From: Chitinophagaceae bacterium
GTDB taxonomy: Bacteria > Bacteroidota > Bacteroidia > Chitinophagales > Chitinophagaceae
Assembly (NCBI GenBank): GCA_026786345.1
Contig: JAJAYD010000091.1
Location: 1-35,429 of the forward strand
Length of the DNA: 35,429 bases
Reading direction: 5' to 3'
Shown here: positions 27,826 to 35,429 of the stretch, piece after piece
How positions within the stretch are numbered: the stretch's first letter is position 1
How the letters are laid out: each line of letters opens with the position of its first letter
Position numbers and translations under genes: made by a program
Notes under the pieces: generated by a model
What the model was told of the DNA's origin: nothing
The model's input: the letters and a program-made list of their open reading frames with translations, nothing else
Database searches by the model: none

Positions 27826-29466
27826 ATGAAGCAATTGTTGTGGGTCTTGTTGTGTTTTCCTTTGTTATTGCAGGCCCAATCAAAAAAAGAAAAAAAGGCT
27901 GCCGCTGCCCGGCAGCAGGCGCAGCAGGAAGCTGTTAGCCGAATAAAAACACATGTACAATTTTTGGCTGGTGACGAATTACAGGGTAGAAAAGCCGGCA
28001 CTACCGGCGAACAGATGGCTCGTGATTATATCGTAACAGAATTTACAAATCTGGGACTGCAGCCAAAAGGCAACGATGGTTTTGTACAAACATTTTTAAT
28101 TGAAGAGGGAAAGAAGATAGATACCGCTACCTACTTTTCAATAAACGATAAAAAACTTTTGGTGAGCAAAGAGTTTTTTCCACTCCCATACTCTGCTAAT
28201 AAAAGTGCATCGGGCAGCCCGGCACTCGATCTTCGCGAAGCAGGCGAACCCTGGTTTGCAGACCTTAAAGAGTGGGTAGATAATAAAGCATTTGCCAATG
28301 GCGATCTTCACCAGCTCATAATAAAGGAAGCAACAAGAGTTGCCTCAAAGGGAGCCGCTGCTTTAATCCTTTACAACAGCGCACCAAATGCTGCCAACAT
28401 CACCTTTAATAAATTTGACAGCACACCTGTTGTAACTATACCGGTGGTTTACATGCCTGTAGAATCGTTTAAAAAATATTGCAACGATGCCGCCGCTATC
28501 TACAATATTAATATGAATGTATCTGTCAAATACGCTAAAAGTTATGGCAGCAATGTAGTGGGTTACATAAATAACGAAGCGCCGACAACGGTGGTGCTCG
28601 GCGCTCATTACGACCATCTTGGTACCTCCACAAAAAATTTCGGTGATAGTATTTATAACGGCGCAGACGATAATGCCAGTGGCACAGCCGGATTAATTGA
28701 AATTGCCAGGGCTTTAAAGAATTCGGGCAGCAAAAAGAACAACTTTCTTTTTATAGCCTTCTCTGCCGGAGAGATAGACAGGCTCGGGAGCAAGTATTGG
28801 TTAGAAAACCCTGTTGGCATTTCTAACATTAATTACATGGTGAATTTTGACATGATTGGCAGATACGACGATTCCCGAAGCTTAACGGTAGGCGGCGCAG
28901 GCACTTCCGCACTTTGGTCTAAGTTGCTGATGGCGGCAAACGATAATTCTGTCAGGATAAAAATTGATACAACCACTATTGGCCAGGGCGACCATACCTC
29001 TTTTATTTCTAAAGAAATACCTTCTTTATACTTTTTTACCGGTAGCCACAGCGACTATCGTCAACCCACTGATGAAGCAGACAAATTAAATGTAGAGGGA
29101 GAATACAAGATTATCTCATTTGTTCAACGGGTGTTGGAAACGGCCGATGCCCAGGGAAAAATTGCCTTTTCTAAACCTTTAGTTCCGGTACCCGCTACAG
29201 GGGTACGTTTTACAGTAAGCCTGGGTGTAATACCAGACAATACCTATAAGGGAAAAGGTTTTAAAATTGGCGGGGTAACGCCTAAAAGACTGGCTGATAA
29301 AATTGGGCTAAAGGCCGGCGATATACTGCTTCAATTGGGTGATTACGAAATAAAGGAAATGAACAGTTATACCCAGGTCTTAAGCATGTTTAAACAGGGC
29401 GATACTACCAGGTTAAAAGTGCTGAGAGGCAGTGATGAAAAGAGTGTAGAGGTACAGTTTCAGTAA
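27826..29466 (+). CDS. M28-family peptidase homologue with PA and PDZ domains, probably inactive
   Basis: This 546-residue exported protein has a signal peptide (MKQLLWVLLCFPLLLQA). A PA-like insert (about 130-235) precedes the M28 metallopeptidase core, and a PDZ domain closes the protein (about 465-546, GLKAGDILLQLGD). Zinc ligands His261 (GAHYDHLG), Asp282 (DDNASG), Glu316 and Asp342 (FDMIGR) are present. The usual catalytic pair EE in FSxEE is FSAGE here (Gly315 in place of the general-base Glu), and the last zinc-ligand His of DYHxPxD is Arg412 in DYRQPTD. Both changes argue against normal peptidase activity. Active relatives are aminopeptidases in the periplasm or outside the cell. It could have become a binding protein. 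Confidence 0.85.
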   Translation: MKQLLWVLLCFPLLLQAQSKKEKKAAAARQQAQQEAVSRIKTHVQFLAGDELQGRKAGTTGEQMARDYIVTEFTNLGLQPKGNDGFVQTFLIEEGKKIDTATYFSINDKKLLVSKEFFPLPYSANKSASGSPALDLREAGEPWFADLKEWVDNKAFANGDLHQLIIKEATRVASKGAAALILYNSAPNAANITFNKFDSTPVVTIPVVYMPVESFKKYCNDAAAIYNINMNVSVKYAKSYGSNVVGYINNEAPTTVVLGAHYDHLGTSTKNFGDSIYNGADDNASGTAGLIEIARALKNSGSKKNNFLFIAFSAGEIDRLGSKYWLENPVGISNINYMVNFDMIGRYDDSRSLTVGGAGTSALWSKLLMAANDNSVRIKIDTTTIGQGDHTSFISKEIPSLYFFTGSHSDYRQPTDEADKLNVEGEYKIISFVQRVLETADAQGKIAFSKPLVPVPATGVRFTVSLGVIPDNTYKGKGFKIGGVTPKRLADKIGLKAGDILLQLGDYEIKEMNSYTQVLSMFKQGDTTRLKVLRGSDEKSVEVQFQ

Positions 29467-29594
29467 CGGACAGGGTGTTTATTTTAAAAGTTTGTTGATA
29501 CCGGCGGCCTTTCTTCATGCATCATTGTTGCGTCGCAATCCTTTCATCGGCAAAACTTTTTGCAACTACTAGCACATAAGATTTTACAAACAAT

Positions 29595-29621
29595 AATGAC
29601 CAGACATTAGCCGGTCATTTT
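29595..29621 (+). terminator. Hairpin between convergent genes, weak terminator
   Basis: Stem AATGACC (29595-29601) and GGTCATT (29613-29619) with an 11-base loop, followed by only two further T residues. It lies between the M28-like gene (plus) and the desaturase gene (minus), whose stop is 20 bases on, and could serve either direction. Confidence 0.45.
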
Positions 29622-29641
29622 CGTATCTATAATTTAAACCC

Positions 29642-30646
29642 TTAGCGTGTTATTACCATTTCAATATCCGGTTTGCTTTGGTCGGTTAAAATAACTTTAC
29701 CCCTGTTTTGTCTTACTATACGAGAGTATAAGGAGATCTCTTTATCGAACAGGAAACGAAAGAACAATTTGGTCCACGACTTATGATAAAACAAAGTATT
29801 GTAAAAGTTGGGTGCGTTGGCACGTATTTGCGGCAAGCGGTTCCAGGGTACACTGGGAAAATCGTGGTGCTCGTTATGATAGCCAACATTAAAAGCTACG
29901 GTATTTAATACACCATAATAACTATAAGTCTCCTGGTCTTTGCTGTATGTTAGGTAATGCTCCTGTATCCAGCGGGCACCTAATGGATGTAAGCCTACTG
30001 AGAAAAAGAAACTGGCCAGCAAAAACACAATTGCTTTTGGTCCCAGCCACAACCATATAGTAGCAATAAATATTATTTGTGCAATCCAGTTAATGGCAAC
30101 CCAGGTATCAAATGGTTTAATCTCTTTTAACCTGCTAATTCTAAACAGCTGAAATACAGGATAGAACAACAGCCAGATTGCTTTGCCTATAAAATAATTG
30201 TCTATCAGTTTTGCCTCCCAATGGTTGGGCAAATCAGCATCCAGTTCGTGAACACCCTGGAATGAGTGATGTTTGATGTGATAACGCTCAAATGATACAG
30301 AGCTGGGAAATAATTGGGGGAGATTGGAAAAAATTCCGGCAATCCGATTTAGAATAGGTTTTTTAAACAACAGTTTGTGAGCACATTCGTGTATCATAAC
30401 AAACAAAGCATGATCGGCAAAAGCGCCAATCAGGTAGGCTGCTATAAAAACGATCCACCACGATTGTGTGCTGGTAAACCAGGCCAATACAACTTGCAAA
30501 GCTACCAGGCCAGTGATGGCAAAAATGGTGTTTGGATTTTTGCCAATAAGCTTACGAATGTCGGGGTGGACTTTTAAAATATCTTTTGTTCTAATGCGGT
30601 GAGGTTCTGAACCCTCTGTATAAACAAAATCATTTTTTGGTAGCAT
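29642..30646 (-). CDS. Fatty acid desaturase of the DEGS1 (sphingolipid delta-4 desaturase) type
   Basis: This 334-residue membrane protein carries three histidine boxes, HECAH (86-90), HIKHH (123-127) and HNEHH (257-261), that bind a di-iron centre. The similarity to animal dihydroceramide desaturase DEGS1 runs along the whole chain: DFVYTEGSEPHRIRTKDIL at the N-terminus, FERYHIKHHSFQG with DADLP, ETYSYYGVLN, FNVGYHNEHHDFPSVP, and the C-terminal ISLYSRIVRQNRGKV, which recalls ISPYSRMKRHQKG in human DEGS1 as I remember it. Length is also close (DEGS1 323). DEGS enzymes introduce the 4,5-trans double bond that turns dihydroceramide into ceramide. With the sphingolipid operon 2.6 kb away, a sphingolipid substrate is likely. 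A general acyl-lipid desaturase is the alternative. Confidence 0.9.
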   Translation of the reverse strand: MLPKNDFVYTEGSEPHRIRTKDILKVHPDIRKLIGKNPNTIFAITGLVALQVVLAWFTSTQSWWIVFIAAYLIGAFADHALFVMIHECAHKLLFKKPILNRIAGIFSNLPQLFPSSVSFERYHIKHHSFQGVHELDADLPNHWEAKLIDNYFIGKAIWLLFYPVFQLFRISRLKEIKPFDTWVAINWIAQIIFIATIWLWLGPKAIVFLLASFFFSVGLHPLGARWIQEHYLTYSKDQETYSYYGVLNTVAFNVGYHNEHHDFPSVPWNRLPQIRANAPNFYNTLFYHKSWTKLFFRFLFDKEISLYSRIVRQNRGKVILTDQSKPDIEMVITR

Positions 30647-30769
30647 TATGCCTTTATTAATTCTTAAAGATTGTCAATCTACATTTTTCATCTTTCACCA
30701 CCAAAACCTATAATTAAAAGGTTAGTACAAACGGAGTGGTGGTTAAACAATTTTTAACATGTTTATCTT

Positions 30770-31786
30770 TTACCACTGAACCACCACTTTGCCAATGCTT
30801 TTTCTCTTTTCTAAAAAGTCGTGTGCTGCTCCAATTTCGGCGGGTTTAAAAACCTGGCCTACTTCAGGTACAAACACACCCTTGTCTACCAGGTCTACAA
30901 CTTTCTGCAGGCAGTGTTGTATGATTTGTGGCTTATTATCAGCTATTTTAAGCATGTTGACCCCAATGATTGCTTTGGAGGGCATCATTAAAAACAGGGG
31001 ATGATAGATACCAAAGTCAAGTACCGATTTTAATTTACCGAAGATGTTCTTATCGCTTAAATCTGCTGCCCCATAGCAAACCAACCTGCCACCGGAATTT
31101 AACAGGGTCATTCCTTTCTTAACTGATTTGCCCCCAACGGCATCAAAAACAATATCGACACCATTTTTACCGGTAACTTTTTTTACTTCTTCTACAAAGT
31201 CCTGGCTTTTATAATTAATGGGGTGATGGACGCCACATTTTTTTAAATATTCAATTTTATCGCTGCTGCCTGCCGTAGCAAAAATTTGGCAGCCTTTGTA
31301 TTTGGCGTATTGAATAAGGGCTGTACCAACGCCACCGGCTCCTGCCTGCACCAGCACACTATCGCCGGCAAACAGGTTGGTAACATAGGCCGATGCATAG
31401 TAAGCTGTACAATATTGAGTAGTTAGCGCAGTAGCTGCAGCACTGGAAATACTGGTTGGAATTTTTGCCATTGCCAATGCTTCAGTCAAAGCATATTCGG
31501 CATAACCGCCAAAGCGTGTCATGGCCATAACACGATCTCCCACGCTAAAGCCAGTAACACCGTCTCCCAATTGTTCTATGGTGCCTGCCACATCGTACCC
31601 TAAAAGACAGGGTAAAGGAGGGGCTTCTTTGTACATTCCGCGGCGGGCCATTACATCTGCAAAGTTTAAACCAAATGCTTCTACTTTAATAAGTGCCTGA
31701 CCTTTGCCAGCCTTCGGTTTGGGCACTTCACGTTGTTCGAATGAGCTGAATGCATCGCCTTGTTTGGTAAGATAAATTGCTTTCAA
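30770..31786 (-). CDS. Zinc-free MDR oxidoreductase, VAT-1/quinone oxidoreductase-like
   Basis: This 338-residue medium-chain dehydrogenase/reductase begins MKAIYLTKQGDAFSSFEQRE. The NADPH fingerprint is VLVQAGAGGVGTALIQYAKY (about 144-163); the N-terminal catalytic domain has FGLNFADVMARRGMY and GYDVAGTIEQLGDGV, the quinone-oxidoreductase pattern without the structural or catalytic zinc ligands of alcohol dehydrogenases. FRFGGYAEYAL-type and HPLFLMMPSKAIIGVN segments are like the VAT-1 homologue subgroup. It probably reduces quinones or enals with NADPH in the cytosol. It is on the same strand as the desaturase, upstream of it with a 123-base gap; whether they are cotranscribed is unclear. 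The substrate is unknown. Confidence 0.88.
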   Translation of the reverse strand: MKAIYLTKQGDAFSSFEQREVPKPKAGKGQALIKVEAFGLNFADVMARRGMYKEAPPLPCLLGYDVAGTIEQLGDGVTGFSVGDRVMAMTRFGGYAEYALTEALAMAKIPTSISSAAATALTTQYCTAYYASAYVTNLFAGDSVLVQAGAGGVGTALIQYAKYKGCQIFATAGSSDKIEYLKKCGVHHPINYKSQDFVEEVKKVTGKNGVDIVFDAVGGKSVKKGMTLLNSGGRLVCYGAADLSDKNIFGKLKSVLDFGIYHPLFLMMPSKAIIGVNMLKIADNKPQIIQHCLQKVVDLVDKGVFVPEVGQVFKPAEIGAAHDFLEKRKSIGKVVVQW

Positions 31787-31958
31787 TGGTAGGTTGGTTT
31801 TGTTGTAAGTTGTAAGATAGTATTTAGAAGATAGTAGTCAGGAGGGGAAAAGCAAATGAATAGTGAATAATGAATAATAAAAAAACTTTGTGCATGTTTG
31901 TGCCATGGGGTCTTGATGGCTCGTAAATCGTTGTAAGTTGATCGTTGGGCGATAATAT

Positions 31959-32015
31959 TTTACGGTAGTCTAAGTAGTATTGGTGCATAATATACTTTTT
32001 TAAGACTACCGTAAA
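31959..32015. repeat. Perfect 13-bp inverted repeat
   Basis: TTTACGGTAGTCT at 31959-31971 and its exact reverse complement AGACTACCGTAAA at 32003-32015 flank a 31-base spacer containing GGTGCATAATATAC. There is no T-run, so it is not a standard terminator. It may be a protein-binding site, a cruciform-forming repeat, or a remnant of a miniature element. Confidence 0.7.
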
Positions 32016-32283
32016 TTGGCGCATAAACTTTTGTGCTTCTTAGTCCTTTTGTCTCTTTGTGGTTCAAAGGAAAAGTTGGTCGTTGTTGCTTTTGGGTTTT
32101 TGCCTGCAGCCTTACGCCTTCAGCCTTTTGCCTTTTTACTTTTTCCTTTTTCCTTCTTCATTAAAGCCGCTATGAAAAACCAATTTTGAATGGAGCGTCG
32201 CCTCAAATGCTTCACAATGGTAGCAGGCTGGTTAACCAAATACTAAACTCCCGATCTCGTAATATATCGATGTTCGATCGGTT

Positions 32284-32291
32284 TACATTTG
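32284..32291 (+). promoter_or_regulatory. feoB: Bacteroidota -7 element upstream of feoB
   Basis: TACATTTG at 32284-32291 matches TAnnTTTG and lies 16 bases before the feoB start, like the DUF3127 promoter spacing. No TTG occurs at the -33 position, so support is partial. Confidence 0.45.
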
Positions 32292-32307
32292 CCACCTTCA
32301 TTGCAAC

Positions 32308-34425
32308 ATGCTTAAACCCTTACTAAACATAGCATTGGTGGGTAATCCCAATAGTGGCAAAACTTCGCTGTTTAATGCATTAACGGGGTTGAACCAGAAG
32401 GTGGGTAATTTTCCGGGAGTTACCGTTGACAAGAAAACGGGCTCGTGCCTGCTGGAGCCGGGGTTAACGGCCAACATAATTGATTTGCCCGGAACTTACA
32501 GTTTATATCCCCGCAGGGCCGATGAATGGGTGTCGTACAAAGTTTTAATGAACGTTGATGTACATGTGCAACCGCAAATGGTGGTGCTGGTGGCCGATGC
32601 CAGTAACCTGAAACGAAACCTCTTATTCTGCTCGCAAATAATTGACCTGCGTGTGCCGGTGGTGGTTGCCCTTACCATGCTTGACCTGGCAAAAAAGAAG
32701 GGCATAGACATAGATCTTACGGAACTGGAACGCGAATTGGGCGTGCCGGTAGTTTCAATCAATCCCCGAAAAAATAAGGGCCTTCCCCAACTTAAAAAGA
32801 TACTGGCCCAAACAGCACAACGGCAATACAAACCCCCGATCCGCGATTTTATTGGGGTGCACAACCTGGCCGAAACACCTATAAAAGCCGTACAGGATAT
32901 TTATCCGAACCTGAGTGATTATGGGGCGGTGCATTACCTGACAAACCATGAGCACTTTAATTTGGAGGCAGGTAAAAATGAGCAGATTGAAGCAATTGAA
33001 ACTTCCACAAAGTTTAATGCCACCAAGGTACAGGCCGAAGAAATTATGCAGCGTTATACCCGCATAAAACAAATTATGCAGCTAAGCGTGGTGGAAGAAG
33101 ATTTGTTGCAGAAGAAGATGTTTACCGAAAAGCTGGACAACATTTTATTGCACCGCACCTGGGGCTATGTTATTTTGCTAACCGTACTCTTTTTGCTGTT
33201 TCAAAGTATATTCTGGCTGGCGCAATACCCTATGGATTTTATTGAATGGAGCTTTGCAAAAAGCAGTAGTTTGTTGGGATCGTTTTTGCCATCGGCCTGG
33301 TGGAGCGACCTGTTGATTAATGGTGTGTTAGCCGGTTTAAGTGGTATACTGGTTTTTGTACCACAGATCATGATTTTATTTGGGTTGATAACCATTTTAG
33401 AGGATACCGGTTATATGGCCCGCATTAGTTTTTTAAGTGATAAACTGATGCGTAAAGTTGGGTTGAATGGCAAGAGCGTAATGCCCATGATTAGTGGCTT
33501 TGCCTGTGCGGTACCAGCCATTATGAGTGCACGAAACATTGAGAACCGGAAAGAACGTTTGCTCACCATTTTGGTTACGCCTTTAATGAGTTGTAGTGCA
33601 CGTTTACCTGTTTATACTATTTTAATCAGCCTCGTTATTCCCGAAAAATTGTTCCTGGGTTTTTTAAGCCTGCAGGGTATTGTAATGATGTGCCTTTATT
33701 TATTAGGCACCGTTTTGGCGCTGGTAGCCAGCTACGTTTTTAAGTTAATTATAAAAATATCTGAGCGTAGTTTTTTTATATTGGAATTACCAACTTACCG
33801 TGCTCCCCGTTGGAAAAACGTAGGCATAACCATGGTTGAAAAGGCCAAAATTTTTGTGGTAGATGCAGGTAAGGTAATTATGGTCATCAGTTTGTTGTTA
33901 TGGTTTTTAAGCAGCTATGGTCCGGGTGAGCGTATGGAGAAAATTACCTTCCGCTACGAGCAACTAAAAAAGCAACCGGCGGCAAATATGCTTGAGCTGG
34001 ATAGGGAATACCGGTCTGAAAAATTGCAAAACTCTTATGCTGGTATTCTTGGTAGTGCAATTGAGCCTGTTATTACGCCGCTGGGTTACGATTGGAAGAT
34101 CGGCATCGCACTGATTACTTCTTTTGCGGCGCGGGAAGTTTTTGTAGGCACCATGGCCACTTTATATAGCGTGGAAGAAAACAATGATGAAACTTCGTTA
34201 CGGCAAAAGATGTCGGCAGCTACCCGGGCTGATGGATCTAAAGTTTATACGTTGGCCAGCGGTTTGAGCCTGATGGTTTTTTATGTGCTGGCCATGCAAT
34301 GCATGAGCACACTTGCCGTGGTAAAACGCGAAACACGTACGTGGAAATGGCCCATTGTTCAATTGGTATACATGACCGTGTTGGCTTATGTTTTTAGTTT
34401 GCTGGTGTACCAGTTGTTTAAGTAA
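32308..34425 (+). CDS. feoB: Ferrous iron transporter FeoB
   Basis: This 705-residue protein has the complete FeoB layout. The N-terminal G domain shows G1 GNPNSGKTSLFN (12-23), switch FPGVTVDKKTG, G3 DLPGTYSLYP and G4-type TMLD in VALTMLDLAKK. A helical linker leads to the membrane part with two Gate repeats: DTGYMARISFL, SGFACAVPAIMSAR and TPLMSCSARLPVY in the first, and ITSFAAREVFVGTMATLY in the second. FeoB imports Fe2+ across the inner membrane, driven or gated by GTP. No feoA gene is adjacent and no FeoA domain is fused, so the partner must be elsewhere or absent. Transcription probably starts at the -7 element just upstream. No Fur box was searched for beyond inspection and none was obvious. 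Confidence 0.96.
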   Translation: MLKPLLNIALVGNPNSGKTSLFNALTGLNQKVGNFPGVTVDKKTGSCLLEPGLTANIIDLPGTYSLYPRRADEWVSYKVLMNVDVHVQPQMVVLVADASNLKRNLLFCSQIIDLRVPVVVALTMLDLAKKKGIDIDLTELERELGVPVVSINPRKNKGLPQLKKILAQTAQRQYKPPIRDFIGVHNLAETPIKAVQDIYPNLSDYGAVHYLTNHEHFNLEAGKNEQIEAIETSTKFNATKVQAEEIMQRYTRIKQIMQLSVVEEDLLQKKMFTEKLDNILLHRTWGYVILLTVLFLLFQSIFWLAQYPMDFIEWSFAKSSSLLGSFLPSAWWSDLLINGVLAGLSGILVFVPQIMILFGLITILEDTGYMARISFLSDKLMRKVGLNGKSVMPMISGFACAVPAIMSARNIENRKERLLTILVTPLMSCSARLPVYTILISLVIPEKLFLGFLSLQGIVMMCLYLLGTVLALVASYVFKLIIKISERSFFILELPTYRAPRWKNVGITMVEKAKIFVVDAGKVIMVISLLLWFLSSYGPGERMEKITFRYEQLKKQPAANMLELDREYRSEKLQNSYAGILGSAIEPVITPLGYDWKIGIALITSFAAREVFVGTMATLYSVEENNDETSLRQKMSAATRADGSKVYTLASGLSLMVFYVLAMQCMSTLAVVKRETRTWKWPIVQLVYMTVLAYVFSLLVYQLFK

Positions 34426-34540
34426 CGATGCTTGTTGCTGTAAGCTATCTGGTATCTCATTCCATTTTTACACTTCATTTTAAGTTATTAAATTAGGAAT
34501 TAAGACAGGGTAGTACTTTTACACTTTCGGTAGGTCATGA

Positions 34541-34554
34541 GTTAGTGGCAATTT
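34541..34554 (+). repeat. Left arm of inverted repeat flanking the hydrolase cassette
   Basis: GTTAGTGGCAATTT lies 15 bases before the hydrolase start codon. It pairs with 35302-35315, with 13 of 14 positions matching. See the cassette finding. Confidence 0.65.
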
Positions 34555-34568
34555 AAAATGACAGCGTA

Positions 34569-35297
34569 ATGAAAATTTCTGTAGCACAGACAAAACCAAT
34601 TAAAGGAAACATTTCTGCTAATATTGACACACATAAAAAATTAATTAAACTTGCTATTTCTTACAAGACAGACTCTATCTTTTTTCCGGAACTTTCTGTA
34701 ACAGGGTACGAACCCAAACTTGCACAAGATTTAGTAACAAATCAAGACGACCCAAAATTTGACGACTTCCAGGAAATTAGTGACACAAATAAAATTACTA
34801 TCGGACTTGGTGTGCCGACAAAGACAAATTCAGGCATACAAATTAGTATGATCATTTTTCAACCTGACAGACCAAGACAGACCTATGCAAAGCAACAATT
34901 ACACGCTGACGAATTTCCATATTTTAGTAATGGCGAAAAGCAAATTATCCTGACGGTTGACAATATAAATATTGCACCAGCAATCTGCTATGAGAGTTTG
35001 CAAACTAACCATGCAGACAATGCAAACAAACTTGGTGCAGAAATTTATTTGGCGAGTGTTGCAAAATCAAAAAATGGTATTGACAAGGCAATGGCACATT
35101 ATGCAGCAGTTGCAAAGAAATTTGCAATGCCAGTTTTAATGTCTAATTGTGTTGGTTATTGCGACAACTTTGAAAGTGTTGGTAAAAGTTCGGTTTGGAC
35201 AAAGCAAGGGAATTTAGTGGCACAACTTGACGACAGACTTGAAGGAATAATAATTTTTGACACCGAAACAGAAGAGATAATTAAACAGACATTGTAG
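34569..35297 (+). CDS. Carbon-nitrogen hydrolase (nitrilase superfamily)
   Basis: This 242-residue protein has the catalytic triad of the nitrilase superfamily: Glu41 in FFPELSVTGYEP, Lys108 in TYAKQQLHADE, and the nucleophile Cys140 in APAICYESLQ. The superfamily hydrolyses or condenses amides, nitriles or carbamoyl groups; the subfamily here is not clear, so no substrate is claimed. The protein is somewhat shorter than most members (about 260-300). Codon use is foreign: 16 of 17 aspartates are GAC, whereas GAT dominates or is common in neighbouring genes. The gene is bracketed by a 14-bp inverted repeat within 15 bases of its start and 5 bases of its stop. Together these suggest a recently acquired gene cassette. 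Confidence 0.85.
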   Translation: MKISVAQTKPIKGNISANIDTHKKLIKLAISYKTDSIFFPELSVTGYEPKLAQDLVTNQDDPKFDDFQEISDTNKITIGLGVPTKTNSGIQISMIIFQPDRPRQTYAKQQLHADEFPYFSNGEKQIILTVDNINIAPAICYESLQTNHADNANKLGAEIYLASVAKSKNGIDKAMAHYAAVAKKFAMPVLMSNCVGYCDNFESVGKSSVWTKQGNLVAQLDDRLEGIIIFDTETEEIIKQTL

Positions 35298-35301
35298 AAA
35301 T

Positions 35302-35315
35302 AAACTGCCACTAAC
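35302..35315 (-). repeat. Right arm of inverted repeat flanking the hydrolase cassette
   Basis: AAACTGCCACTAAC lies 4 bases after the hydrolase stop codon. Its reverse complement GTTAGTGGCAGTTT differs from the left arm at one position. It is followed by ATTGGTGTGAACTACTC, of unknown meaning. Confidence 0.65.
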
Positions 35316-35369
35316 ATTGGTGTGAACTACTCAATTGTATGGGATGCAGTTACAAACAGAATCCTGTAG

Positions 35370-35429
35370 TTAGATGATCAAATCACTCAAGTTTTGAAAT
35401 ATCCTCCCGGCATTTGATTTATTCATCTC
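35370..35429 (-). CDS. Possible C-terminal end of a gene beyond the right edge
   Basis: A minus-strand frame is open from the right edge to a TAA at 35370 and reads MNKSNAGRIFQNLSDLII at its end. Nineteen codons is too short to tell from chance. Confidence 0.12.
   Translation of the reverse strand, partial: EMNKSNAGRIFQNLSDLII

Larger units (their letters stand above)
31787..32307. other. Non-coding region with inverted repeat and low-complexity tracts
   Basis: 521 bases between divergent genes. Left part: AT-rich repeats such as GAATAGTGAATAATGAATAA (31859-31878). Middle: the 13-bp inverted repeat at 31959-32015. Then CTTTTGTCTCTTTGTGGTTC (32046-32065) and pyrimidine-rich iterations of CCTTTT and TTTTTCC (32121-32158). 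Right: a -7-type element for feoB. A 66-codon minus frame at 31824-32024 is composed of this repeat material and is not called. Confidence 0.55.

Noticed and set aside
31824..32024. 66-codon minus-strand frame
   Set aside because: It consists of AT-rich repeat material and runs through the inverted repeat; no family seen.

Overview
The window looks like ordinary chromosome of a Bacteroidota bacterium, most likely a member of the Chitinophagaceae or a close relative (inference). It is moderately AT-rich. Start codons mostly lack Shine-Dalgarno sequences, and several genes have the Bacteroidota promoter form TAnnTTTG (best case: TTG-N19-TACTTTTG in front of the gene at 15382). The gene families also fit: IPExxxVDY, DUF3127, 2TM domain, SemiSWEET, TamB, serine palmitoyltransferase and FeoB. 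No rRNA, tRNA, CRISPR array, insertion sequence or prophage was seen.

Layout. 1-4441: start of a TamB-like gene running off the left edge, a 54-residue lipoprotein, a SemiSWEET transporter, a three-gene small membrane protein operon (YtxH, holin-like, helical protein), and a poxvirus-type topoisomerase IB. 4609-7128: succinate-semialdehyde dehydrogenase facing two tandem paralogous four-cysteine exported proteins. 7168-14437 (all minus): acyl-CoA synthetase, 2TM protein, YceI protein, TPR protein, DUF1015 protein and dnaA, with a terminator behind dnaA and three DnaA-box-like sites in front of it. 15382-19141 (plus): DUF3127 protein with an SSB-like tail, a COG2509 flavoprotein and the YifB/ComM ATPase.

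19562-27038 is the centrepiece: eight plus-strand genes, mostly overlapping or a few bases apart, that together can account for a ceramide-to-inositol-phosphoceramide pathway. They are serine palmitoyltransferase, a GNAT-fold acyltransferase resembling bacterial ceramide synthase, a short-chain reductase resembling CerR, myo-inositol-phosphate synthase, a PgpA-type phosphatase, a GtrA membrane protein, a CDP-alcohol phosphatidyltransferase and an AUR1-like PAP2 enzyme. About 2.6 kb further on (29642-30646) is a desaturase resembling animal sphingolipid delta-4 desaturase (DEGS1) along its whole length. This suggests that the organism makes unsaturated, sphingosine-type inositol sphingolipids, which would be unusual for bacteria. 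Between them lie an IPExxxVDY protein and an M28-family peptidase homologue that appears to have lost its catalytic glutamate and one zinc ligand.

30770-35429: a VAT-1/quinone-oxidoreductase-like enzyme, a repeat-bearing non-coding stretch, feoB without an adjacent feoA, and a carbon-nitrogen hydrolase gene. The last has very different codon use and is bracketed by a near-perfect 14-bp inverted repeat, which looks like a transferred gene cassette. All functions are read from sequence motifs and family memory; no database search was run.
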